Positions 43,806-52,204 of a stretch of 64,000 nt of DNA are shown piece by piece. The stretch's first letter is position 1. Every line of letters begins with the position of its first letter. A program made the position numbers and the translations under genes. The notes under the pieces were generated by a model, which worked only from the letters and a program-made list of their open reading frames with translations, had not been told where the DNA came from and made no database searches. The stretch comes from a bacterium (lineage in GTDB: Bacteria; KSB1; UBA2214). The DNA is taken from contig JAKQKF010000482.1 in NCBI GenBank assembly GCA_029560815.1, forward strand, positions 29,200 through 93,199. The letters are read 5' to 3'.

Positions 43806-46223
43806 ATGCACGGAGATAAAAAAGGGTATAACTGGCTTTTGCTTGCTGCCATCGCACTGACTGGCCTGGTCATCTTTGTGCTCGCGGCTCCGCGCATTTT
43901 TTCTCCGCTGCCCCGTCACATCTCCCTGAACCGGTCGGAAGCGATTACGAAAGGAGGGCAGCACCTGCAGCTCTTCGGCTTTCAGCCGGGTGAGTATCGG
44001 GCGCACGCCACTCTGGAGGTCAGACGAGACCTTATCCAGTATATCGAGAACCAGTTCAAGCCCGCGGAGCGTGATTCCGTCCTCCACCAGCTGCCCGCCT
44101 ACACCTGGCAAGTGCGCTGGAGCCGGCCTGAAAATGACGATCAGCCCGCCGGTGTTTCGCGCAATACCTTTCCCGCGGCCTTCACAGAGGTCTTTTTACA
44201 GATCGACCTTTACGGCGTGCCGGTTTCCTTCTGGAGCGAAGTAAAAAAGGAGAGCATTGGCGTCAACCTTTCCGCTTTCCAGGCTCGCGCGATCGCCGAT
44301 TCCACCCTCCTTAGGGCACTTGGTCCGGAGGCCGATCATTACACCTTTTCCAAGACGAGCAGCAGCATCCTCGATTCGCATACCGAGCATCTCTTCACTT
44401 ATAACCGCAATGAACTGATCTGCGGCCTGCAGCAGCAGCTGAATGTGGTCGTCAGTGGCGCCCTTGTCAGCAAATTTGCGCGCCAGTACAATCCGCCGGC
44501 CTATTCCTCGTGGCAAAAGGAACGCATAATCCAGACGCTTCCCTTTGGCCTGCTGATCATATCTCTCAGCATCATATTCATCGTCGACTTAATTCGCCGC
44601 CTGCGCACGGACAGCATCAATTTCCGTTATGCTCTCGTGCCGGCACTGGCAGGCAGTGCGCTGACCATTCTGATGATTGTGCTCGAGCCCGGCCTGAGCG
44701 GGCTCGATTCTTTGCTCCTCGGTTCTCTCTTTTCCGGCTTTTTCGTCGGCGTGACCCTGTTTCTTGCGGTCGCCGTGGGGGAGTCCAATACCCGAACCCT
44801 CACCGGCGACAAGCTGCTTTATTTCGATGCGATGCTGCGCGGTCAGCTCCGCTACCGTGCCATGGCGGGTGCCCTGCTGCACGGTCTGGGCTTCGGCGCT
44901 GCTCTGGCCGGACTGGTCGCTTTGGTGATGACCATCGCCTCCCTTTTCGGCACGATCAGCATTGCATCTTTATGTGCAGAACTGCATCGTGACGCCAGTT
45001 CGGTCCCGTTCCTGGTCAGCTTTATCCGGGTCATCAATGAAGTGCTCTGGTATCAGTTCGCCCTGGTTCTCGCTTTTCTGCCCCTGCTTATGAAGTCGAT
45101 GCATCGTACGAAATGGGCCGTGTTTCTCTTCGCGCTGATCACGGCAGTCGGACTGCATATGGAGATGAAGCTGCCCAGCGAGCCTCTGGGCGTCAATCTC
45201 ATTGTCGGGCTCCTGATCATGACGTCTTTTGCGATGATCTTCATCCGCTATGATCTGGTGACGGTCGTAACCACTCATTTCACCTATGCGCTTATCTTCG
45301 CCACAGCACCCCTGCTGCTCCTCGGGCACCCCACATTCTGGTACTCGGGCCTTTTCCTTCTGCTCCCTCTGGCGGGTATCGCTGCCTTTGCGGTCTGGGC
45401 ATGGCCGGTCCATATGAGCCGCGAGCAGCTGCGCAACTTTTTACCTCGCCAGGCCGTAAAAATAGTAGAGAACGAGCGTCTGAAACGGGAACTCGAGATC
45501 GCCAGCAGGGTGCAGATGAGCTTTCTGCCGAAGCAGACTCCGCGCATGGAGGGGCTCGAGATCTCCAGCATCTGCCTGCCGGCTTCCGAGGTGGGTGGTG
45601 ATTACTATGATTTCATTGAAATGGGCGACGGGCGGCTCGGTTTTGCCATCGGCGATGTCTCCGGCAAGGGGGTCTCCGCCGCTTTTTACATGACCTTGAC
45701 CAAGGGCTTTCTGCGCTCGCTGAGCCGGACCACCTGGAGTCCCGCCCAGGTGATGATCGAGATGAACAAGCTTTTTTACCAGAACGTCGAACGCGGCCAT
45801 TTTATCAGCCTCATCTTCGGCATTCTCGATCTCCCCGGCCGCAAAATGACCTTCGCACGCGCCGGACATGACCCGATCTTTTGGTACCGGGCTGAACAGG
45901 AACGACTGGAACGGCTGCTCCCGCCCGGCATCGCTCTCGGCCTTGAACCGGGCGATATTTTCAGCGAAATCATCCGGGAACAGACCATCGACGTCGAGCC
46001 GGGCGATCTCTTCGTCCTCTACACTGATGGTTTCTCCGAAGCGATGAATGAATATGCCAACGAATTCAGCGAGGAGCGGCTCGCCCAGTCGATCAAACGG
46101 CTGGCCGACCTGCCGACGGACCAGATCCTCGCCAAGATCAAGACCCAGGTCGCCCATTTTGTCGGCCATACGCCGCAGCATGACGACATGACCATGATCA
46201 TCATGCGTGTACTCAAACCCTGA
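43806..46223 (+). CDS. Membrane PP2C/SpoIIE phosphatase with periplasmic sensor region
   Basis: 805 residues. One N-terminal helix (about 10-30), an extracytoplasmic domain of about 200 residues of no recognised family, then eight or nine membrane helices (about 238-540). The C-terminal PP2C domain (about 565-805) has intact metal motifs: EVGGDYYDF, IGDVSGKGVSAAF, YTDGFSEA and QHDDMTMIIM. RsbU/SpoIIE phosphatases remove phosphate from a STAS anti-anti-sigma protein, so this one should link an outside signal to the STAS protein at 48348. It is the first gene of the array and 9 bases before the next phosphatase. Confidence 0.88.
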   Translation: MHGDKKGYNWLLLAAIALTGLVIFVLAAPRIFSPLPRHISLNRSEAITKGGQHLQLFGFQPGEYRAHATLEVRRDLIQYIENQFKPAERDSVLHQLPAYTWQVRWSRPENDDQPAGVSRNTFPAAFTEVFLQIDLYGVPVSFWSEVKKESIGVNLSAFQARAIADSTLLRALGPEADHYTFSKTSSSILDSHTEHLFTYNRNELICGLQQQLNVVVSGALVSKFARQYNPPAYSSWQKERIIQTLPFGLLIISLSIIFIVDLIRRLRTDSINFRYALVPALAGSALTILMIVLEPGLSGLDSLLLGSLFSGFFVGVTLFLAVAVGESNTRTLTGDKLLYFDAMLRGQLRYRAMAGALLHGLGFGAALAGLVALVMTIASLFGTISIASLCAELHRDASSVPFLVSFIRVINEVLWYQFALVLAFLPLLMKSMHRTKWAVFLFALITAVGLHMEMKLPSEPLGVNLIVGLLIMTSFAMIFIRYDLVTVVTTHFTYALIFATAPLLLLGHPTFWYSGLFLLLPLAGIAAFAVWAWPVHMSREQLRNFLPRQAVKIVENERLKRELEIASRVQMSFLPKQTPRMEGLEISSICLPASEVGGDYYDFIEMGDGRLGFAIGDVSGKGVSAAFYMTLTKGFLRSLSRTTWSPAQVMIEMNKLFYQNVERGHFISLIFGILDLPGRKMTFARAGHDPIFWYRAEQERLERLLPPGIALGLEPGDIFSEIIREQTIDVEPGDLFVLYTDGFSEAMNEYANEFSEERLAQSIKRLADLPTDQILAKIKTQVAHFVGHTPQHDDMTMIIMRVLKP

Positions 46224-46232
46224 CGGGCAGCC

Positions 46233-48311
46233 ATGAGAAAAATCGGCCCGCTTTCCCTCATCCTGCCGCTCGCTCTTTTTCTGGGCGGTATACTCATCGA
46301 CCTGAATGTCCTCGGCGGCCTTCTCGACTCCCGAGCGCTGGTTTATTTCAGGGAGGGATTCATCACACTGGCGCTGATTCTCTGCCTGCCCATCATCTAC
46401 CAGCAGCGCTGGGCTTCGGACCGCAACATTCTGCGCGGGCTGCGCTCGCTTTTTCATCTGATCCTCGGTACTTTTCTGCTGCTGCTGATCTCGAATCTGG
46501 AGCCCTTCGCCGACCAGAGCCTCAGCACAGGTCGCAATGTCCTCTACGGCAGTCTGGTCAACTATTTCATCCTCACCGCCTGGGCCCTTTTTTCGTCTCT
46601 TTTCGTTCTGGTCATCCTTGGCACTTTGCGCAATCTGATCTTTATCAAGCAGCGGAAGAATACCGCCCTCCACTTCCTCATCCTCATTCTGGTTCTGATC
46701 CTCTATGCACTTCTGAGCATAACCAATCTCAACGATCTCGATTTTCGCTTTTCCTACCGCCTGAGCAGTGAGAATCTTGGCTATATCCTCCTCTTCATCG
46801 TCATCAATCTGATGGTGCTCAACTCTTTTCGCGTCGCCTGGATCAATTATCTCAACCGGAAGCAAAAGCTGACCCTTTTCTTCGGTGGACTGATCCTGGT
46901 GCCACTGCAGTGGCTGCTCTATATCAAATTTCATACCGCCAATCCCGCCGCTCTCTTCAGCCCCGTGCTTGGCCGCTTCGTCGACCTCGGCTTTCTTTTT
47001 CTCTCCATCTATATTTCCATGGCCTACATCGCCCTTGTTTTCCATTTGCCGACAGCGCATCTTTTCGACCGCCAGATCAAGCAGCTCTCTTCCCTGCATA
47101 CCCTGAGCAGGGCGATCAGCTCCGAATTCAATCTTGACCGCCTTGCCGAGACCACTGTGGAACTGGCCGTACAGGTGACGGAAGCCGATTCCGGCTGGCT
47201 CGCCCTGGCCGGCGAAGAGTCGGCTTCCTGGCGGCTGGCGGCTGCGCGCAATCTCTCTGCAGCCGAAATGGAGCGGGGAGTGCCTGAAGCCATCGCCCGT
47301 TGGGCGACCAGCCAGCTGCGGCCCAGGCTGGTCAACCATGTCAGCCGGAGCGAACTGAATGTGCCGATGTCGCTGTGGAAAGACGACGTCCAGTCGGTCA
47401 TCGCCGTGCCGCTTGAAAGCGGCGGCGAAGCGATCGGGTGCCTCTACGTCGCCAAAAAGCTCGAATATGGCTTTGAGCAGGATGACCTCGACATGCTGCG
47501 CGCTTTCAGCGAGCAGGCGGTCGTCGCCATCAGCAACGCGAGACTGGTCGAATCCTCGCTTGTACGCGAACGGCTCGAACAGGAGCTGCGTATCGCCCAC
47601 GATGCCCAGATGAAACTGCTGCCCAAAAAGATGCCGCAAGTGCCCGGCATCACCCTTGAGGCGGTCTGCAGAACCGCCAACGAGGTGGGTGGCGATTATT
47701 ACGACTTTTTCCGTATCGACGCAACGCGTCTGGGGCTGGTGATCGGGGATGTCTCCGGCAAAGGCGCCTCTGCCGCCTTTATCATGGCCGAGCTCAAGGG
47801 CATCATGGAGGCCCTGGCCCCCAAGCATCATTCGCCCAAGGAGCTGCTGATCGCCGCCAACGAAACCCTTTACGGCAACATCGATCGCAATATCTTTGTC
47901 AGCCTGGCCTACGGCATCGTCGACACCGGGGCAATGGAGATCACCTTTTGCCGGGCCGGTCAATGCCCGGTCCTATTTGCACCAGCAGCGGGGGAGAAGG
48001 TTCAGACCCTGGAACCGAAAGGGATGGGGCTCGGACTGGACCAGGGGGCGAGTTTTGCACAGGCTCTCGAGGAGTACCGGCAGCCATACCGGGCCGGCGA
48101 TACCTTCCTTTTTTACACGGATGGAGCTGTTGAAGCCCGCAACGCGCGGGGTGAAGAGTTCACAGAGACCAGGCTGGTCTCTCTCTTTCAACGCTATCAC
48201 GCTCTGCCACCACGACGGCTGCTGTCACAGCTGATCGAGGAAATCGGCGGATTTGTCGGCAGCGCCCGATCGCATGATGACTTGACCTTTGTCATCCTGC
48301 AAGCCGTCTGA
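46233..48311 (+). CDS. Membrane GAF-PP2C/SpoIIE phosphatase
   Basis: 692 residues. Eight hydrophobic helices (about 8-275), a GAF domain (about 285-445, ISSEFNLDRLAETTVELAVQ opening) and a PP2C domain (about 455-692). PP2C motifs: EVGGDYYDF, IGDVSGKGASAAF, YTDGAVEARN and SHDDLTFVIL. In the AGHxP strand His is replaced, giving AGQCPVLF. It lacks the large outer domain of its upstream neighbour, so the signal may come from within the membrane or from the GAF ligand. It precedes the STAS gene by 36 bases. Confidence 0.88.
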   Translation: MRKIGPLSLILPLALFLGGILIDLNVLGGLLDSRALVYFREGFITLALILCLPIIYQQRWASDRNILRGLRSLFHLILGTFLLLLISNLEPFADQSLSTGRNVLYGSLVNYFILTAWALFSSLFVLVILGTLRNLIFIKQRKNTALHFLILILVLILYALLSITNLNDLDFRFSYRLSSENLGYILLFIVINLMVLNSFRVAWINYLNRKQKLTLFFGGLILVPLQWLLYIKFHTANPAALFSPVLGRFVDLGFLFLSIYISMAYIALVFHLPTAHLFDRQIKQLSSLHTLSRAISSEFNLDRLAETTVELAVQVTEADSGWLALAGEESASWRLAAARNLSAAEMERGVPEAIARWATSQLRPRLVNHVSRSELNVPMSLWKDDVQSVIAVPLESGGEAIGCLYVAKKLEYGFEQDDLDMLRAFSEQAVVAISNARLVESSLVRERLEQELRIAHDAQMKLLPKKMPQVPGITLEAVCRTANEVGGDYYDFFRIDATRLGLVIGDVSGKGASAAFIMAELKGIMEALAPKHHSPKELLIAANETLYGNIDRNIFVSLAYGIVDTGAMEITFCRAGQCPVLFAPAAGEKVQTLEPKGMGLGLDQGASFAQALEEYRQPYRAGDTFLFYTDGAVEARNARGEEFTETRLVSLFQRYHALPPRRLLSQLIEEIGGFVGSARSHDDLTFVILQAV

Positions 48312-48347
48312 AAAACGGGTCAATTCAGCATAGATGGAGGAACATGA

Positions 48348-48719
48348 ATGGAAAACTTTAAGATTGTCCGTCTGGATGGCACAAATCTGACGACGCTCAA
48401 AATTATCGGCTTCCTCGATGCCCACACTGCTCCCACCCTGGAAGAGGCGATCCAGAAACTTCTCGACGAAGAGCAGGTCAACATCCTCGTCGATTTCAAG
48501 GATCTCAGCTATATCAGCAGCGCTGGGCTCGGGGTCTTTATGGGCTTCATCGAGGAGATCAGAGGCAAGAACGGAGACATCAAGATGTGTTCGATGTCTC
48601 CCAAAATTTACCGGGTGTTCGATTTGCTGGGTTTCCCGACCATTTACCAGATATACGAACGGCAGGAGGAAGCGCTGGCGACCTTTACGCAGAAATCCGC
48701 CCCCACATCAAACGAGTGA
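48348..48719 (+). CDS. STAS-domain anti-sigma-factor antagonist
   Basis: 123 residues, a single STAS fold of the SpoIIAA/RsbV type. LTTLKIIGFLDAHTAPTLEE forms the first strands and LSYISSAGLGVFMGFIEEI holds the phosphorylatable serine (Ser57 or Ser58). The unphosphorylated form would bind the partner kinase and the kinase would phosphorylate it. It is the only STAS protein in the array, between two phosphatases and the kinase, so it is probably the shared substrate. ATG 48348 follows GGAGGAACATGA. Confidence 0.93.
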   Translation: MENFKIVRLDGTNLTTLKIIGFLDAHTAPTLEEAIQKLLDEEQVNILVDFKDLSYISSAGLGVFMGFIEEIRGKNGDIKMCSMSPKIYRVFDLLGFPTIYQIYERQEEALATFTQKSAPTSNE

Positions 48720-48801
48720 ACCAATGGCGGATCGCTTGCGAGGACGGGCTTTATAACCCCTGACCCTGAATGTTACCAATGCATACAAGGCGGAACCCCA
48801 T

Positions 48802-49260
48802 ATGCCGAAAGCCAAAATAGAATATAAACTGCGCATACCAAGTCAAACCGAAAACCTGGAGATCATCCGCTTTTTTGTCGGCAAGGTGGCCGAAAAGGTC
48901 GGCTTTCCGGAGGATGATGTCGGCAAAATCGAACTCGCCATCGACGAGGCGTGCACCAACGTGATGAAACACGCCTACAGGGAGGCGGAGCAGGACAAGA
49001 CGCTGGACGTGGCCATCCAGATCGACTATCAGAAGCTGACCCTCATCGTCACCGACCATGGCAAGGGATTCAATCCGGACACGGTCCAGCCGCCTGATAT
49101 GAAAGAGTATCTGGCCGAGCTCAGGGTCGGCGGCCTGGGCATTTTTCTGATGCGCACCCTGATGGACGAAGTAGACTATACGATCAAACCCGGCGTGCGC
49201 AATCAGGTCCGGATGGTAAAATATCTGATAAACCGCAAGAGTTCAAAAGTTGTCAACTGA
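48802..49260 (+). CDS. RsbW/SpoIIAB-type serine kinase (HATPase anti-sigma factor)
   Basis: 152 residues. GHKL ATPase with the N box in IELAIDEACTNVMKHAY, G1 in VTDHGKGFNPD and G2 in GGLGIFLMRTLMDEV. It would phosphorylate the STAS protein and hold a target in check when STAS is phosphorylated. In the best-known systems the target is a sigma factor, but none is encoded nearby, so the output is unknown. It overlaps the next phosphatase gene by 11 bases. Confidence 0.93.
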   Translation: MPKAKIEYKLRIPSQTENLEIIRFFVGKVAEKVGFPEDDVGKIELAIDEACTNVMKHAYREAEQDKTLDVAIQIDYQKLTLIVTDHGKGFNPDTVQPPDMKEYLAELRVGGLGIFLMRTLMDEVDYTIKPGVRNQVRMVKYLINRKSSKVVN

Positions 49261-51034
49261 ACGGGACCACCCTGCCTTGAAAGAACCGGATTCCCACAGC
49301 GCCGTGGCCCGAGAACTGGATGAACGCCTGGTCGAATTGCAGTCCCTCTTTGAAATGAGCCAGGTCCTGAACTCGTCGCTCCATCTGCGCACCACGCTCA
49401 ACAATCTGCTCCTCACCCCGATGGGCCGGATGATGATCAGCCGGGGCGTCGTCCTGGTCGCCAATGAACACCAGGCCTTCGAGGTCACCACCCTCAAGGG
49501 GATGCCCCGCAACTTGCTGGGGAAAAAGATTTTCTTCTCCGGCGAACTGCCGGACTCGTTCATCGTCGCCGATATTCAGGAGGAAGACGAAAGGCTGAAG
49601 GCCTTTTTTCAGGAGAACAGGATCGATCTGGTCATCCCGATCATCAGCGTCCAGCGCACCATCGGCATCATGGGATTGGGCAGCAAACTCGGCGGTATCC
49701 CCTTTAAACCCACCGAGATCGAGTATCTGACCTCACTTTCCAATATCGCCGCCTCCTCCATCGAAAACGCCCTCATGTATCAGCAGCTCGAAGAGGTCAA
49801 CCGCCGGCTGGATAAAAAAGTCCAGGAATTACGCACGCTCTTCGAAATCGGCAAGGAGCTGAATGCCAATCTCGAGATCGATCGTGTCGTCAATCTGCTG
49901 ATCTATGCCGTCATGGGTGAGCTGGTGGTCAGCCGCTGCTACCTCTATCTGCGCAAGGAGCAGACACTGCAGCTTTTCGGCAGCCGTGGACTGCGCATGG
50001 ATGATCCCAACTGCCGGCTGCTCAGCGCGCCGGAATTCATCGAGGCGCTGGCAGGGGTCGATCGTGTGCTCAACGTGGACGTGGATGAACTCCCGCCTGG
50101 CCTCCAACTCCTCAAGTCGCAACGGCTCAAGCTGGTCATCCCGATGCAGATGGAGGAGGAGATCCGCGGCCTCTTTGTCGTCGGTGAAAAGATCAAAGCC
50201 CAACCATTCCAGCCCGATGAAATCGAGTTTCTAAGCACCCTCTGCAATCTCGCGATGATTTCGATCGAAAATGCCCGCCTCTTCGCCGATGCGCTCGAAA
50301 AAGAGCGCATCGAAGAGGAACTCAACATCGCCCGCGATATCCAGCAGCGCCTCCTTCCCCAGGAATGCCCCCAGATCGATGGCGTGGAAATCAAGGGGCT
50401 GAATATCCCGACCCGCCAGGTCGGCGGAGACTTGTTCGACTGCATCCGGCTCGAAGATAACCGCCTCGCCGTGGCCATCGCCGACGTCTCGGGCAAGGGC
50501 GTGCCAGCCTCCCTGCTGATGTCTTCTCTTCACGCCGGTCTGCATAACCTTGTCGGGATCGGCGGCGACATTCCGGCCATGGTGGGAAGGCTCAATAATT
50601 TCATCCAGGCTAACACCGGCTACGACAAATTCATCACTTTTTTCTACGGCGAATTCGATCTCGCCGGCAAGAGCTTCACGTATGTCAACGCCGGGCACAA
50701 TCTGCCCTACCTCTTCCGCGCCGACGGCTCCACCCGGCGGCTGGAGACGGGGGGACTGCTGCTGGGCATGCTGCCCAACATGCCCTACGCCTCCGAAACC
50801 GTCCCCATGCAAAGAGGGGATCTGCTGCTCCTCTTCACCGACGGAGTGACCGAAGCAAAAAGCTCCGGCGATGAGGATTTTGAGGAGGAGAAGCTTGAAG
50901 CGGTGGTCCGCCCGAATTTGCATCTGCCCCTTGAGGAGCTCCTGAACACCATAGTCGATGCGGTCCGCGCCCACAGCGCCGACATGCCCCAATCCGATGA
51001 TATCACCATGATGGCGGTAAGATGGCTGAAATAA
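49250..51034 (+). CDS. Soluble double-GAF PP2C/SpoIIE phosphatase
   Basis: 594 residues, no membrane segments. Two GAF domains (about 25-190 and 195-350; both open with an LxxLFEM/LFEIGKELNANLEIDRV-type stretch), then PP2C (about 360-594) with QVGGDLFDC, IADVSGKGVPASLLM, NAGHNLPYLF, FTDGVTEAKSS and QSDDITMMAV. All metal residues are kept. The start is read as TTG 49250 within the kinase gene; the first internal alternative is GTG 49304. It ends inside the start of the next gene (13-base overlap), indicating tight coupling. Confidence 0.88.
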   Translation: MSTERDHPALKEPDSHSAVARELDERLVELQSLFEMSQVLNSSLHLRTTLNNLLLTPMGRMMISRGVVLVANEHQAFEVTTLKGMPRNLLGKKIFFSGELPDSFIVADIQEEDERLKAFFQENRIDLVIPIISVQRTIGIMGLGSKLGGIPFKPTEIEYLTSLSNIAASSIENALMYQQLEEVNRRLDKKVQELRTLFEIGKELNANLEIDRVVNLLIYAVMGELVVSRCYLYLRKEQTLQLFGSRGLRMDDPNCRLLSAPEFIEALAGVDRVLNVDVDELPPGLQLLKSQRLKLVIPMQMEEEIRGLFVVGEKIKAQPFQPDEIEFLSTLCNLAMISIENARLFADALEKERIEEELNIARDIQQRLLPQECPQIDGVEIKGLNIPTRQVGGDLFDCIRLEDNRLAVAIADVSGKGVPASLLMSSLHAGLHNLVGIGGDIPAMVGRLNNFIQANTGYDKFITFFYGEFDLAGKSFTYVNAGHNLPYLFRADGSTRRLETGGLLLGMLPNMPYASETVPMQRGDLLLLFTDGVTEAKSSGDEDFEEEKLEAVVRPNLHLPLEELLNTIVDAVRAHSADMPQSDDITMMAVRWLK

Positions 51035-52197
51035 ACAAGCCCGACCTCTCGCACCACACCATCCTCGTGGTCGAGGATGACCCCAACCTGCGCCGGCTCT
51101 TCGTCGAAATTCTGCGGCGCGACTCCTATACCGTTCTTGAAGCCGATTCCGGCGAGGCCGCCATGACCACAATCGAAGCCTCCAAGCTGGACGTGGTCAT
51201 CAGTGATATGCAGATGCAGAAACTGAGCGGACTTGATGTGCTCAAGGAGGCGACCCGGAAGGACCCCTATACCCAGGTGATTATCATCACCGGTTTCGCC
51301 TCGGTGGGCACCGCCGTCCGGGCCATGCGCGAAGGCGCCTATGAATATCTGACCAAGCCGGTTCAGCCCGACGCCCTGACCATCAAAGTCCGCAATGCCA
51401 TCGAACGCCGCCGCCTCCTGCTGACTCTGGCCGACCAGGAAAAGATCCTGCAGATGCACCACGAGATGATCGACCGCGACCTCATCCTCGCGCGGCAGAT
51501 CCAGGCCAGCCTGGTGCCCTCTGCTTTCACCACCCCAGGGATCGATGTTGGCATCTGCTACCGGCCCATGATCGGCCTCGGCGGCGACTTTGCCGACCTC
51601 TATCTCATCGATGAGAACAGACTCTACCTGGTGGTCATTGATGTCACCGGTCACGGCATCGCCGCGGCCCTCCTGGTCAGCCGGGTGTGCCATGAGTGGC
51701 GCCGGGCCGTGCAGCAGGCCCCCGACCCCGCGGAACTCCTCTGGCGACTGAATGAATTCTTTATCGATACCTTTTATGATACCCCGCTCTTCCTGACCAT
51801 CATGGCTGTGGAGGTCGATCTGCAGAAAAAAAGACTGCGCTACGCCGGCAGTGCCCATCCTGCCGCACTCCTCCTGCGCGACGGCCAGAGCTTCACCCGG
51901 CTCGATTCGCAAAATGCCATTATCGGTTTCGCCCGAACCGAAAAGACTGCTTTCCGCTCAGCCTCCATGGACTACAAACCGGGCGACAAGCTGCTGCTTT
52001 ATACTGACGGTCTGGTTGAGGCCGAAACCGCCGCCGGCAAAATCATCGGCCTCCAGGGGCTGCAGCGCGTCATCCGCCAGGAGGGCAGGGGATCCTCAGC
52101 ACTCGAAACCGCCAAAGCAATTGTTGATCGCGTGGTCGAATTCAGCAGCGCCGAGCCCGGTGATGATATGCTGATGCTGGCCGCCTCTCTGCTCTGA
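51022..52197 (+). CDS. Receiver-PP2C/SpoIIE response regulator phosphatase
   Basis: 391 residues. N-terminal receiver (about 12-130) with the acidic pair in VVEDDPN, phospho-Asp in VVISDMQM, Thr in IIITGFAS and Lys in YLTKPVQP: a complete set. A coiled linker (about 130-160) leads to the PP2C domain (about 165-391) with GLGGDFADL, VIDVTGHGIAAALLV, LYTDGLVEAE and GDDMLMLA. GHG replaces the usual GKG. Phosphorylation by an unlinked histidine kinase would set phosphatase activity on the STAS protein, as in RssB/RsbU-like hybrids. Last gene of the array. Confidence 0.88.
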   Translation: MAEINKPDLSHHTILVVEDDPNLRRLFVEILRRDSYTVLEADSGEAAMTTIEASKLDVVISDMQMQKLSGLDVLKEATRKDPYTQVIIITGFASVGTAVRAMREGAYEYLTKPVQPDALTIKVRNAIERRRLLLTLADQEKILQMHHEMIDRDLILARQIQASLVPSAFTTPGIDVGICYRPMIGLGGDFADLYLIDENRLYLVVIDVTGHGIAAALLVSRVCHEWRRAVQQAPDPAELLWRLNEFFIDTFYDTPLFLTIMAVEVDLQKKRLRYAGSAHPAALLLRDGQSFTRLDSQNAIIGFARTEKTAFRSASMDYKPGDKLLLYTDGLVEAETAAGKIIGLQGLQRVIRQEGRGSSALETAKAIVDRVVEFSSAEPGDDMLMLAASLL

Positions 52198-52204
52198 GCA
52201 GCCC

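Noticed and set aside
45441..47963. 840-codon open frame on the minus strand across two phosphatase genes
   Set aside because: It mirrors the codon pattern of the plus-strand genes, has no recognisable domains, and both plus-strand proteins show full PP2C motifs. Long antisense frames are common in GC-rich coding DNA.
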